A stretch of DNA of 63,820 nt from an uncultured Blautia sp. (GTDB lineage Bacteria; Bacillota; Clostridia; Lachnospirales; Lachnospiraceae), in NCBI GenBank assembly GCA_900540785.1, contig UQHF01000023.1, positions 1 to 63,820 on the forward strand. Reading direction: 5' to 3'. The position numbers and the translations under genes are program-made. Below the pieces are notes generated by a model. That model had not been told where the DNA came from, did no database searches, and saw only the letters and a program-made list of their open reading frames with translations. Below, in pieces: positions 54,327-62,604 of the stretch (positions are counted from its first letter, which is position 1; the number at the start of each line of letters is the position of its first letter).

Positions 54327-55127
54327 CTATGGATTTATGTCTGTTTCTGTTCCGTTTTTCAGTTGTTTTACCAAAATAAAAAAATCTTTTGTATACTCTC
54401 TGTAGACAATGACGCCTTTATTTTCCAGTTCCTGCAAAATGTCTTCTTCTTTTTGGGTTTTTGGTTCATAAATTACAAGCTTCAGGGAAGGAATTTGTAG
54501 CAACACTTCCAGATTGGTTACAGAAACCCGACTGAGATTTACAGCTTCCAGATGCGGGAGCTGCTGCAGTGGGGAAAGATCTGTAAAAGGGTTGTTGTTT
54601 AAATCAAGAAAGCGCAGGCTGGTTAAATCTTTCAATCCCTGAATATCCTGAATGTCATTGTTGATGATATAAAGATCTTCAATCTGACGGCATTCGGAAA
54701 GAAAGTCCAGATTTTCAAAATAGTCAAAGTATGTCAGATCCAGTTCTTTCAAATTTGGAAGCTCCGGAAGCGTTTCTGATAACATTTGCGGAATGCCTCC
54801 GCGCTGTTTTTGAAATTCAGCGTCTTCTTCCTCTGTCATAAGACCTGTTTCGTATGTTAAATCCAAACGGCTTAAATTGGGAAACAGCTTTAAGTCTTCC
54901 AGAGTAGTAAAACGTTTGTCGGTTTTTGTTACATAAAAACTTTCGATTTCCGGAAGCTCTGTTTTCAGCACCCTGCCTCTTCCGTTATCTAAAAGATAAA
55001 GAGTTTGCAGTTCCATATTTTTGTCCTGAAATTTGACACATTTGCTGTCATACCAGAAACGAATCCCAAGAAGTCCAATGATAAAGGCAGCAAGAACAGA
55101 AACGAAGACGATATTTTGTTTTTTCAT
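54327..55127 (-). CDS. membrane-anchored leucine-rich-repeat protein
   Basis: 266 aa. One N-terminal hydrophobic helix (about 5-24, no lipobox) and an extracellular LRR region (about 85-235) with repeated LxxLxLxxN units such as LPNLKELDLTYF, LTSLRFLDLNNNPF, LPHLEAVNLSRV. The repeats resemble internalin-type Firmicute LRRs. No sorting signal is present. It is likely to bind a protein or surface ligand; no partner can be named. The spacer 55128-55277 upstream holds nothing recognisable. Confidence 0.75.
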   Translation of the reverse strand: MKKQNIVFVSVLAAFIIGLLGIRFWYDSKCVKFQDKNMELQTLYLLDNGRGRVLKTELPEIESFYVTKTDKRFTTLEDLKLFPNLSRLDLTYETGLMTEEEDAEFQKQRGGIPQMLSETLPELPNLKELDLTYFDYFENLDFLSECRQIEDLYIINNDIQDIQGLKDLTSLRFLDLNNNPFTDLSPLQQLPHLEAVNLSRVSVTNLEVLLQIPSLKLVIYEPKTQKEEDILQELENKGVIVYREYTKDFFILVKQLKNGTETDINP

Positions 55128-55269
55128 ACAGTTTCCCTTTCAGATTGATAAAATATTTATTTGTAAGTGATGCCTGGCGGTGTTAAAAAGAGTATATCAT
55201 GGAAAAGAAAGAAATTTCAATTATAATCCGAAAACTTTCTGACATGTAAGAAATCCGTTTTTTAATAAC

Positions 55270-55304
55270 AAAAAAATGGGCGGCTCTGTGATTCAAAGCC
55301 GTCC
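55270..55304 (-). terminator. terminator of the acetyltransferase gene
   Basis: On the minus strand GGACGGCT (55304-55297) pairs with AGCCGCCC (55285-55278), followed by ATTTTTTT. The stop codon of the gene (55293-55295) lies in the loop. Confidence 0.78.
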
Positions 55305-55922
55305 ATACAAATATTCAATAGTTCCTGATTGTATCTCAGTTATATGCTGCCGAATAGATTCTTCAGACCAATTCCACCATTTCATTTTGAGAAGTGAATC
55401 GATCGTTTCTTGAGTAAAACGTTTTCGGATAGGTTTTGCCGGTACGCCTCCTGCGATGGTATAAGGAGGAATATCTTTTGTAACGACGGCTCGCGCTCCA
55501 ATAATAGCGCCGTCGCCAATGGTGACACCTGCTAAAATAACTGCATCATACCCAATCCAAACATCATTTCCGACAACAATATTTCCTTTATTATCCCAGG
55601 CTTTTGTAATATCTTTTGCATCTAATGCCCATTCTTCGAAAAAAATAGGAAATGGATATGTTGATAAGGATGATAGTGTATGATTGGCGCTATTGAAAAT
55701 AAATTTTGCACCACACGCAATCGAGCAAAATTTCCCAATTATTAATTTGTCCTGATTGATAGGATACTGATATAAAACATTATTTTTTTCAAAGTCTTTT
55801 GGTTCTTTTACAAAATCGTTATATATAGTATAATCGCCTACTATAATATCAGGGTTAGTGATAACATTTTTAAGATATACAGTTTCTTGATCTTTTGAGC
55901 GCGGATAAATTTTCTGTGACAT
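55293..55922 (-). CDS. CatB/Vat-type xenobiotic O-acetyltransferase (hexapeptide)
   Basis: 209 aa left-handed beta-helix acetyltransferase: hexapeptide repeats in GKFCSIACGAKFIF, GNDVWIGYDAVILAGVTIGDGAIIGARAVVTKD and the catalytic-His context FNSANHTLSS. The family includes streptogramin (Vat) and chloramphenicol (CatB) acetyltransferases, but many members have other substrates, so resistance is only a possibility. ATG at 55922 with GGGAGGG RBS is preferred to the longer frame. Base composition is more AT-rich than its neighbours, which hints at acquisition. Confidence 0.85.
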   Translation of the reverse strand: MSQKIYPRSKDQETVYLKNVITNPDIIVGDYTIYNDFVKEPKDFEKNNVLYQYPINQDKLIIGKFCSIACGAKFIFNSANHTLSSLSTYPFPIFFEEWALDAKDITKAWDNKGNIVVGNDVWIGYDAVILAGVTIGDGAIIGARAVVTKDIPPYTIAGGVPAKPIRKRFTQETIDSLLKMKWWNWSEESIRQHITEIQSGTIEYLYGRL

Positions 55923-56055
55923 AATAAATCCCTCCCATGTACTTTGAATATTTTTCTTTATCATACGGTTTGTTGAAAAGTTTTTCTATACTCTATATAA
56001 TACCGAACCAATCTGTATAAAAAATAAGAGACTGCACACTCGGCAGCCCCTTACC

Positions 56056-56319
56056 TTACTTTTGATATATAATTTTCCGAACAGCATATAAAGAGAGGCA
56101 GTATTTTTCGGCAAGACAATCCATAGAAATACCGCTTTGATATTCTTGTTTTATTTTCTGATTACGTTGCTCTAATTCTTTCCTGTAACCGGAAACTTCG
56201 CCCCAACGCTTTTGCTGCTCCTGTTTGACAGGAACATAAATATATTCGCCCTGAACATAACTTTGCAGTTCTTCTACCAATGCGTCCGGAAGAATCAGTT
56301 GTGCATTTTTATATTTCAT
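56056..56319 (-). CDS. CD3324-like small HTH protein
   Basis: 87 aa. N-terminal KYKNAQLILPDALVEELQSYVQGEYIYVP (in parts) and a Mor-like helix-turn-helix SGISMDCLAEKYCLSLYAVRKIIY at the C-terminus match the CD3324 family of small Clostridial proteins. A DNA-binding role is inferred from the HTH. Start ATG 56319 with AAGGAGG RBS. It lies downstream of the MATE gene on the same strand, separated by a structured spacer. Confidence 0.75.
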   Translation of the reverse strand: MKYKNAQLILPDALVEELQSYVQGEYIYVPVKQEQQKRWGEVSGYRKELEQRNQKIKQEYQSGISMDCLAEKYCLSLYAVRKIIYQK

Positions 56320-56352
56320 GCAGGCTTCCTCCTTGATTATGATAGTCAAGTT

Positions 56353-56427
56353 GCAAAGCCAACATTTATCCTGCGACTATTTTACTCCATGCAACCGTCG
56401 CAATCTGCTGGCTTTGCATGGAGTAAA
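56353..56427. repeat. two overlapping inverted repeats in the MATE-CD3324 spacer
   Basis: TTTACTCCATGCA (56381-56393) and TGCATGGAGTAAA (56415-56427) form a perfect 13-bp dyad. GCAAAGCCAACA (56353-56364) and TGCTGGCTTTGC (56406-56417) form a second, 11 of 12. They share 3 nt and cannot both fold, so the region may switch between structures. No clear T-run marks a terminator. The rest of 56428-56588 shows nothing recognisable. Confidence 0.6.
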
Positions 56428-56588
56428 GCTTTATTTCTCTTTTGGGTATTGATGCACATGTAAATCACTTCTCTTTCTTTATGATTGAAATATGATATTA
56501 AGATGGACATAGTTTATCATATTTTTAACTGCATAGCAATTTCAATCGAATGGAATGGAAACCGTTTATAAGTTCAAAATGTAGTTTT

Positions 56589-57962
56589 TTAATCTGCAGT
56601 GGTTCTTTCTGCTGATTCGTCCACTTCTAATTTTTTATGAAGATGTAAAGCCATAAAAACAGTGACAATAGCAGACATCACATCTGCAATCGGTTGTGCA
56701 TAGAATATTCCGTTTATTCCCGCAAATTTCGGAAGGATCATAATAACAGGAATAAAGCAAATGCCTTGTCGGCAGGCTCCGAGAATAAAACCGGCAGTAC
56801 TTTTTCCAAGTGCAAGGAGCAGGGAAGAATATACGGTATAAAAACCAAAAAGGAAGAAGGAAAAGCCGTTTGCCATAAGCGATTTTTGTCCGACAGTGAT
56901 CATGGCTTCATTTCCGCTGGCAAATTGTGAAATAATCTGAGTAGAGAACAGTGCCATAAGTAACCCGGCGATCACACAAAAAATACTGGACCACAAAATA
57001 GAAACTTTTATGGATTGGCGTAAGCGTTTAAAATTCTTTGCGCCATAGCTAAATCCTGCAAGCGGCTGGAAACCTTTCAAAAATCCGAATACGACTAAAG
57101 TTCCCATAGAAGTAACCCTTGTTACTGCGCCCATTCCGGCGATGACCGCATCGCCATATCCATTTGCAGCTCTGTTGATCAGCGCAACAGATAAACTGGT
57201 AAGAAGCTGAAAAGTTAATGTAGGAACACCAATTTTTAATATTTCTGCCACAATTTCTTTTTCAGGTGTAAATTTTTTCAGGCTGAATGAAAAAGTACTT
57301 TTCTTTCCAAAAACATAAGATAAGTAAACAATAGTCGAAACAATCTGTGAAATCGCCGTTGCAATGGCAGCGCCTGCGACTCCCATTTTAAGTGTGTAAA
57401 TAAAAACAGGGTCTAAAACAATATTGATTCCTGCGCCTGAGAGCAATGCACACATAGTTGTTTTTGCCGCGCCCTCACTTGCAACAATATTGTTCATAGT
57501 GACATTGAATACGTTAAAAATGCAGGAAAGCACATAGATTCTTGCGTATGTCAGAGCGTAAGGCAGAATAGTATCTGTTGCCCCTAAAAATGATAAAATC
57601 GGTTTCAAAAAAATAATTGCAAGACTGATTAAAATACATCCGATAAAAACACTTCCATATAGGGCTGTACTTGCAACTTTATCAGCAGTACTTTTGTCGC
57701 CTTTTCCTAATAATCTTGAAAGACAGGATGCAGCTCCGCTGCCAAACATTAAGCCAACTCCAACTACGACCTGGCCCAATGGGAAAACAACGGATATTGC
57801 GCCCATAGGACGTTCTCCTAATCCGCCGACAAAATAAGCGTCCACTAAATTGTAAAGCGCATTGATCAGCATACCGATCATAATGGGGATACCCAAGGAC
57901 ATTAATGCTCTGGGGACAGGTGTGCTTCCTAAAAGTTCCATTTTGTTGTTGTGTTCCATCAT
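56589..57962 (-). CDS. MATE-family multidrug/sodium efflux protein
   Basis: 457 aa with 12 hydrophobic helices in two MATE repeats. PVPRALMSLGIPIMIGMLINALYNLVDAYFVGG (in parts) and the matching mid-protein segment are typical of the DinF/NorM-like branch common in Clostridia. It exports cationic drugs in antiport with Na+ or H+. ATG 57962 is chosen because AAAGGAG lies 10 bp upstream; the frame is open to 57983. It is divergent from a PadR regulator, and three PadR-like operator repeats cover the shared spacer. Confidence 0.9.
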   Translation of the reverse strand: MMEHNNKMELLGSTPVPRALMSLGIPIMIGMLINALYNLVDAYFVGGLGERPMGAISVVFPLGQVVVGVGLMFGSGAASCLSRLLGKGDKSTADKVASTALYGSVFIGCILISLAIIFLKPILSFLGATDTILPYALTYARIYVLSCIFNVFNVTMNNIVASEGAAKTTMCALLSGAGINIVLDPVFIYTLKMGVAGAAIATAISQIVSTIVYLSYVFGKKSTFSFSLKKFTPEKEIVAEILKIGVPTLTFQLLTSLSVALINRAANGYGDAVIAGMGAVTRVTSMGTLVVFGFLKGFQPLAGFSYGAKNFKRLRQSIKVSILWSSIFCVIAGLLMALFSTQIISQFASGNEAMITVGQKSLMANGFSFFLFGFYTVYSSLLLALGKSTAGFILGACRQGICFIPVIMILPKFAGINGIFYAQPIADVMSAIVTVFMALHLHKKLEVDESAERTTAD

Positions 57963-57999
57963 TGTAGTATAATCTCCTTTCAATAAATATAATATATAG

Positions 58000-58016
58000 T
58001 AGTATAAAATAAAGTA
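58000..58016. promoter_or_regulatory. PadR-type operator copy 1
   Basis: TAGTATA-aaa-TAAAGTA, a degenerate form of the perfect palindrome at 58035. It lies between the MATE promoter and the MATE start codon. Confidence 0.6.
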
Positions 58017-58030
58017 ACTTACAGATAAGA

Positions 58031-58059
58031 ATAGTACTATAAAATATAGTAACTGTCAA
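58031..58059 (-). promoter_or_regulatory. sigma-A promoter of the MATE gene
   Basis: Minus strand TTGACA (58059-58054), 17-bp spacer, TACTAT (58036-58031). The spacer and the -10 edge are occupied by operator copy 2. Confidence 0.75.
58035..58051. promoter_or_regulatory. PadR-type operator copy 2 (perfect palindrome)
   Basis: TACTATA-aaa-TATAGTA, a perfect 7-bp dyad, located between the -35 and -10 of the MATE promoter. Confidence 0.75.
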
Positions 58060-58076
58060 TAGACATACTGTACACC

Positions 58077-58105
58077 TTGACAATACATGTAAAATAAAAT
58101 ACTAT
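58077..58105 (+). promoter_or_regulatory. sigma-A promoter of padR
   Basis: TTGACA (58077-58082), 17-bp spacer, TACTAT (58100-58105). The -10 is the left half of operator copy 3, which implies autorepression. Confidence 0.75.
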
Positions 58106-58116
58106 AAATTAAAGTA
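58100..58116. promoter_or_regulatory. PadR-type operator copy 3
   Basis: TACTATA-aat-TAAAGTA; the left arm is the padR -10 box and the right arm matches the arm in copy 1. Confidence 0.7.
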
Positions 58117-58176
58117 CACGCTTTGATATTGCTGCATTTGCAGTTTGTAAAATATAGAAAGACGAGGTAAAATATT

Positions 58177-58704
58177 ATGAGTGCGATTGATTTGATAGTT
58201 CTGGGAATATTAAAAAAAGAGCCTATGGGGGCATATGATATTCAAAAACTGGTAGAATATAGAAATATATCTAAATGGGTAAAAATCAGTACCCCATCTA
58301 TTTACAAAAAAGCAATTCAGCTGGAAGAAAAAGGACTTATTAAAGGGGAAATTGTAAAAGAGGGAAAGATGCCTGAAAAAGTGGTCTATTCTTTAACGGA
58401 AGCAGGAGAAAAAGAGTTTGAAAACCTGATGCTTGAAATTGCAGAGAAGCCGATACATATTTTTTTGGATTTTAATGCTGTGATTGTAAATTTGGACAGC
58501 CTTTCTCCTGAAATGCAAAAAAAATGTATCAACAAAATCGAAGAAAATATAGGCATTCTTAAAATGTACTTAGAACAAAATTTTAAAGAAAAAGAAAATA
58601 TACCGGAAATACCTGAGACTGGAATTGCAGTTTTAAGGCAGCAAATGGTTTTAGTTGATGCGATCGAAAACTGGATTTCATCATTAAAAGAAAGCTTTCA
58701 ATAA
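58177..58704 (+). CDS. PadR-family transcriptional regulator
   Basis: 175 aa: winged helix typical of PadR (LIVLGILKKEPMGAYDIQKLVE, STPSIYKKAIQLEEKGLI, YSLTEAGEKEF) followed by a C-terminal helical Vir_act_alpha-like region used for dimerisation. PadR proteins commonly repress drug exporters and bind drug-like ligands. It is divergent from the MATE gene, with operator-like repeats on both promoters. AT-rich codon use resembles the MATE spacer rather than the flanking core genes. Confidence 0.9.
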   Translation: MSAIDLIVLGILKKEPMGAYDIQKLVEYRNISKWVKISTPSIYKKAIQLEEKGLIKGEIVKEGKMPEKVVYSLTEAGEKEFENLMLEIAEKPIHIFLDFNAVIVNLDSLSPEMQKKCINKIEENIGILKMYLEQNFKEKENIPEIPETGIAVLRQQMVLVDAIENWISSLKESFQ

Positions 58705-58832
58705 AGAATGCCGATGCAGAATGTGTGTATTTCTGTGGCAATGAAAAGAAAAATATGTTATATTAATTAGTACAGTTTTGTATCTGTCTGTTTTCAGACA
58801 GGAAATATACCAGTTTAGAAAGGCAGAAAATT

Positions 58833-59780
58833 ATGCGTTTTATAAATGAATTACACGAAGGCGACAGAATCAGCGGAATTTATCTCTGTAAGCAGAAATC
58901 TTCCGCTGTGACAAAAAACGGAAAACCATACGAAAATGTGATCCTGCAGGACAAGACAGGCACCATTGATGCGAAGATATGGGATCCCAATTCTCTTGGC
59001 ATTGATGAATTTGACGCGCTTGACTATGTGGATATTATGGGAGATGTAACAAGTTTTGCAGGAGCAATGCAGGTAAGTATTAAAAGAGCGCGAAAAGCAG
59101 GAGAGGGCGAGTATGATCCGGCAGATTATCTTCCGGTCAGTGAAAACAGTACAGATGATATGTATGCCCAGCTTCTTGCCATGATACATAGTGTGAAAAA
59201 TCCATATTTGTCCGCACTTCTTAACAAACTTTTTGTGGAAGATGAAGCGTTTTTACAGGTGTTTAAAGGACATTCCGCAGCGAAAACCGTTCATCACGGA
59301 TTTATTGGCGGTCTTATGGAGCATACATTGAGTGTTTCCAGACTGTGCGACTACATGGCTGGAGCTTATCCATTATTAAAAAGAGATCTGCTGATCAGTG
59401 CGGCGCTTCTTCATGATATTGGAAAAACAAGAGAGCTTTCTCCATTTCCAGTTAATGACTATACAGATGAAGGGCAGCTTCTCGGTCATATTGTGATCGG
59501 TTCCCAGATGATCCACGATATGGCAAGAGAAATCCCGGATTTTCCGGTTGAGTTGGAGAATCAGCTGATCCATTGTATTCTTGCACATCACGGAGAACTG
59601 GAATATGGTTCTCCGAAAAAACCGGCGCTTGCGGAAGCTGTGGCTTTGAACCTTGCCGACAACACAGATGCCCGCATGGAAACACTGACAGAAATTTTTG
59701 CAGCAGATAAAGGGAAAAAGGAGTGGCTTGGCTATAACCGCCTTTTTGAATCAAATATAAGAAGAACAGGAGATTTATAA
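58833..59780 (+). CDS. YhaM-like 3'-5' exoribonuclease (OB-fold and HD domain)
   Basis: 315 aa. N-terminal OB-fold nucleic-acid-binding domain (about 12-90; VILQDKTGTIDAKIWD) and an HD domain (about 145-290) with HHGFIGGLMEHTLSV and LLHDIGKTREL providing the His-Asp metal ligands. B. subtilis YhaM degrades RNA and single-stranded DNA from the 3' end. ATG 58833 with GAAAGG RBS. It is separated from the methyltransferase gene by 5 bp. Confidence 0.9.
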   Translation: MRFINELHEGDRISGIYLCKQKSSAVTKNGKPYENVILQDKTGTIDAKIWDPNSLGIDEFDALDYVDIMGDVTSFAGAMQVSIKRARKAGEGEYDPADYLPVSENSTDDMYAQLLAMIHSVKNPYLSALLNKLFVEDEAFLQVFKGHSAAKTVHHGFIGGLMEHTLSVSRLCDYMAGAYPLLKRDLLISAALLHDIGKTRELSPFPVNDYTDEGQLLGHIVIGSQMIHDMAREIPDFPVELENQLIHCILAHHGELEYGSPKKPALAEAVALNLADNTDARMETLTEIFAADKGKKEWLGYNRLFESNIRRTGDL

Positions 59781-59785
59781 TCCAG

Positions 59786-61147
59786 ATGGAATACCGCAAA
59801 AACGATATTGTTACATTAGACATTGAAGATTGCGGAGTAGACGGTGAAGGTATCGGAAAAGCTGATGGCTTCACCGTTTTTGTCAAAGATGCAGTCATCG
59901 GAGACAGAGTGACCGCAAAAATTATGAAAGCGAAAAAAAATTACGGCTATGGAAGACTAATGGAGATTTTAAAACCGTCTCCATACAGAGTGGAGCCAAA
60001 GTGCGCTTTTGCCCGTCAGTGCGGCGGCTGCCAGCTTCAGGCACTTTCCTATGAACAGCAGCTTGCTTTTAAGGAAAAAAAGGTGCGAGGGCATCTGGAG
60101 CGGATCGGCGGTTTTACAGATCTTCCTATGGAGCCGATCATCGGAATGGACGAACCGTACCATTATCGCAACAAAGCGCAGTTTCCTGTAGGAAAAAATA
60201 AGGAAGGCCGTATTATTACGGGATTTTACGCAGGACGCACCCACACGATCATTGAAAACCGAGACTGCGCACTTGGTGTATCACAGAATAAGGAAGTTCT
60301 TGACCGGGTAATCGCGCATATGGAGACATATGGAATCGAACCGTACAATGAGGAGACAGGAACGGGACTTGTGCGCCATATTTTAATCCGATATGGCTTT
60401 TTTACAGGAGAATTAATGGTCTGCCTCGTTTTAAATGGAACTTCTATTCCAAAACAAGAGGTTCTTATTGAACGCCTTCTTGAAATACCGGGAATGACAA
60501 GCATTACCATTAATGTAAATAAAAAGCGCAGCAACGTGATTCTCGGAGAAGAAATCCGACTTCTCTGGGGAAAGCCATATATTACAGATAAAATAGGAGA
60601 CATTTCCTATCAGATTTCTCCGCTTTCCTTTTTCCAGGTCAATCCCCTTCAGACAGGAAAGCTTTACAGCAAAGCTCTGGAGTATGCAGACCTTCACGGA
60701 GAAGAGACCGTATGGGATCTTTACTGCGGAATCGGAACGATCTCTCTTTTCCTCGCACAGAAGGCAAAATTTGTCCGCGGCGTGGAGATTGTGCCGGCAG
60801 CTATCGACAATGCAAGGGACAATGCCCAGTTAAACGGCATCGAAAACGTAGAGTTTTTTGTGGGAAAAGCAGAGGAGGTTCTTCCGGCAGAATATAAAAA
60901 GAACGGCATTTACGCAGATGTGATCGTGGTAGACCCGCCCAGAAAAGGCTGCGAGGAATCCCTTCTTGCCACAATGATAGAAATGCAGCCAAAACGAATT
61001 GTATATGTGAGCTGCGATTCCGCCACACTTGCCAGGGATTTGAAATATCTCTGCGAGAGAGGGTATGAGCTTAAAAAGGTTTGTCCTGTGGACCAGTTCG
61101 GGGGGACAGTGCATGTGGAGACAGTCGCTTTGCTTTCCCGTAAATAA
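59786..61147 (+). CDS. rlmD: RlmD-type 23S rRNA (uracil-5-)-methyltransferase
   Basis: 453 aa of the RumA/TrmA family: N-terminal TRAM domain (about 1-60), Fe-S cysteines in CAFARQCGGCQLQ and a distant Cys, then the SAM-dependent methylase fold with VWDLYCGIGTISLFLA (about residue 310), VVDPPRKGCEE and the catalytic Cys in YVSCDSATLARDL (about 410). RlmD/RlmCD makes m5U in 23S rRNA; in Firmicutes one enzyme may modify two sites, so the exact position is not certain. The mobile element begins just after its stop. Confidence 0.92.
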   Translation: MEYRKNDIVTLDIEDCGVDGEGIGKADGFTVFVKDAVIGDRVTAKIMKAKKNYGYGRLMEILKPSPYRVEPKCAFARQCGGCQLQALSYEQQLAFKEKKVRGHLERIGGFTDLPMEPIIGMDEPYHYRNKAQFPVGKNKEGRIITGFYAGRTHTIIENRDCALGVSQNKEVLDRVIAHMETYGIEPYNEETGTGLVRHILIRYGFFTGELMVCLVLNGTSIPKQEVLIERLLEIPGMTSITINVNKKRSNVILGEEIRLLWGKPYITDKIGDISYQISPLSFFQVNPLQTGKLYSKALEYADLHGEETVWDLYCGIGTISLFLAQKAKFVRGVEIVPAAIDNARDNAQLNGIENVEFFVGKAEEVLPAEYKKNGIYADVIVVDPPRKGCEESLLATMIEMQPKRIVYVSCDSATLARDLKYLCERGYELKKVCPVDQFGGTVHVETVALLSRK

Positions 61148-61180
61148 GCGGCTTTTCGAGCTTTTCAGTATGCAAAAGTC

Positions 61181-61229
61181 AGGTTTTGTCTACCATTTGT
61201 CAACGCTTTTTTAAGTGGTAGACAAACCT
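61181..61229. repeat. inverted repeat at the rlmD/integrase junction, candidate attachment core
   Basis: AGGTTTTGTCTACCATTT (61181-61198) and AAGTGGTAGACAAACCT (61213-61229) form an imperfect dyad (one extra T, one mismatch) with a 14-nt loop. The right arm overlaps the last codons of the integrase. Inverted core-type sites beside a tyrosine integrase gene are how an attL is built; a terminator for int is an alternative, but a long T-run is lacking on the minus strand. Confidence 0.5.
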
Positions 61230-62428
61230 GCCGCTTTTTCAAAAATGTCAACTGTTTCGTTTTTTATTTTGTCCGTGTTGTGGACGTAGATATTCATGGT
61301 CGTGTAGATGTCTGCATGTCCGAGGCGCTCCTGGACGTCTTTAATGTTTGCGCCGTTCTCAATCAAAATAGTAGCGTGTGTGTGCCGAAGTGAATGGAAA
61401 TTAAATTGGATATTTAACTTGTAGTTTACGACCCGGCTGGCGTAACGAGCCAAATCAGAATTAATCAGCGTGCCGTTTTCTTGTGTGCACACAAAACAAA
61501 CGGATTCATCTGTAGATAAATATTTCACAGTATGATCATGCCCGTGGACAGCGCCGTCTTTTCTCATATAATAGTCTTTGTAAAATTCTCCGTATTTCAT
61601 TTTGTTTTCCAACTGCCATTTTTTCTGGAAGCGAAGTTCTTTAAGCAATGTTTCTCCGATCTGGATAGTTCGGATACTGCTGACTGTCTTTGTGGTACCA
61701 AACTGCCACTGTTTAGTTTGGTTCTTTACAAGAATTCGGTCAACGGTCAGCGTACCATTTACGAGGTCAATCCTGTCCCAGGTTAATCCGGTGCATTCGG
61801 AGATTCTGAGACCGGCATAATAGCAGATCATAAAAATGATGCGGTATTTATTGCCCGGAGCAAAATAACTGGAAATCTGGGCAAACTCCTCTTTGGTAAT
61901 TACACGACGGTTCGTATCCGCCTTTTTAACTGCAGTTTTTGGATAGCGGATATATTTTGCTGGATTATCTCTGATAAAACCGGACGGATGTACTGCATAA
62001 TCCAAAGCGCCAGATATTAAAGCCATGATATTTCGGATATAGGTAGATGCCAGACCATTTGCGTAGAGCGTGTTTAAATGTTCCTGTAAGATACTGGGAG
62101 TGATGGAAGACAGCATATATCTTCCGAGGTAGGGATTGACATGGATACGAATGATGTTGGAGTAGGCTTGGATTGTGCTGATTTTACATTCCCGTTCCAC
62201 ATAATTTTTCATCCAATAATCAAAATAATCTTGCACAGATAAAGTGCTTGGTGAAAAAACCGTTCCAGCGTTGTTGTATTCTGCCTGAGCTTTCGTACCG
62301 GCTTCCAGGGCTTCCGCCTTGGTTCGGAATCCACTCTTAGAAATAGACTTTCTTTTCCCGTTGATCTTGGCAGCTTCAAAGCTGTATTCCCAGTTCTTTC
62401 CTCGTTTTCGTGTTCTGAGTGTTCCCAT
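61211..62428 (-). CDS. tyrosine site-specific integrase
   Basis: 405 aa. N-terminal arm-binding domain (about 1-50, GKNWEYSFEAAKINGKRKS), SAM-like core-binding domain (about 65-150) and a catalytic domain (about 175-390) with Arg in YYAGLRISECTGLTW, HSLRHTHATIL (HxxR), GH in LGHADIY and nucleophile Tyr381 in MNIYVHN. This is the Tn916/phage-type integrase. ATG 62428 has AAGGAGG. No excisionase-like gene is seen between it and the SAP gene. Confidence 0.93.
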   Translation of the reverse strand: MGTLRTRKRGKNWEYSFEAAKINGKRKSISKSGFRTKAEALEAGTKAQAEYNNAGTVFSPSTLSVQDYFDYWMKNYVERECKISTIQAYSNIIRIHVNPYLGRYMLSSITPSILQEHLNTLYANGLASTYIRNIMALISGALDYAVHPSGFIRDNPAKYIRYPKTAVKKADTNRRVITKEEFAQISSYFAPGNKYRIIFMICYYAGLRISECTGLTWDRIDLVNGTLTVDRILVKNQTKQWQFGTTKTVSSIRTIQIGETLLKELRFQKKWQLENKMKYGEFYKDYYMRKDGAVHGHDHTVKYLSTDESVCFVCTQENGTLINSDLARYASRVVNYKLNIQFNFHSLRHTHATILIENGANIKDVQERLGHADIYTTMNIYVHNTDKIKNETVDIFEKAAGLSTT

Positions 62429-62465
62429 AACATCATCCTCCTTAATTTTAGGTATAAAAAATACA

Positions 62466-62596
62466 CCTGTACAGGCGCCGGAGGTTTGTGGTACAATATC
62501 TTTGTTGAGGTGATATTGTATCAGGTTCCCTACAGATCCTGTACAGCATCTATGAAAATCGTCCTGGTGCTGGTAACACCGGGGCGGTTTTGTTTT
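62466..62596. other. structured spacer upstream of the integrase
   Basis: This stretch carries a CCTGTACAGG palindrome (62466-62475) with a partial second copy (62539-62547), a TACAATATC/GATATTGTA dyad (62492-62500 and 62512-62520) and a plus-strand terminator-like hairpin: CGTCCTGGTG (62560-62569), CACCGGGGCG (62577-62586), then GTTTTGTTTT. A plus-strand 32-codon frame (GTG 62510 to TAG 62608) runs through it. It could hold integrase arm sites, a small RNA on the plus strand, or both. Confidence 0.55.
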
Positions 62597-62604
62597 GAAT
62601 TATA

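Noticed and set aside
55293..55922. Dedicated antibiotic-resistance gene (vat or catB)
   Set aside because: The fold is right but the family is broad and no resistance-specific context or mobile flanks are seen, so only the general call is given.
61148..61180. Terminator after rlmD
   Set aside because: Only weak AGC/GCT pairing is present; no convincing stem followed by T residues.
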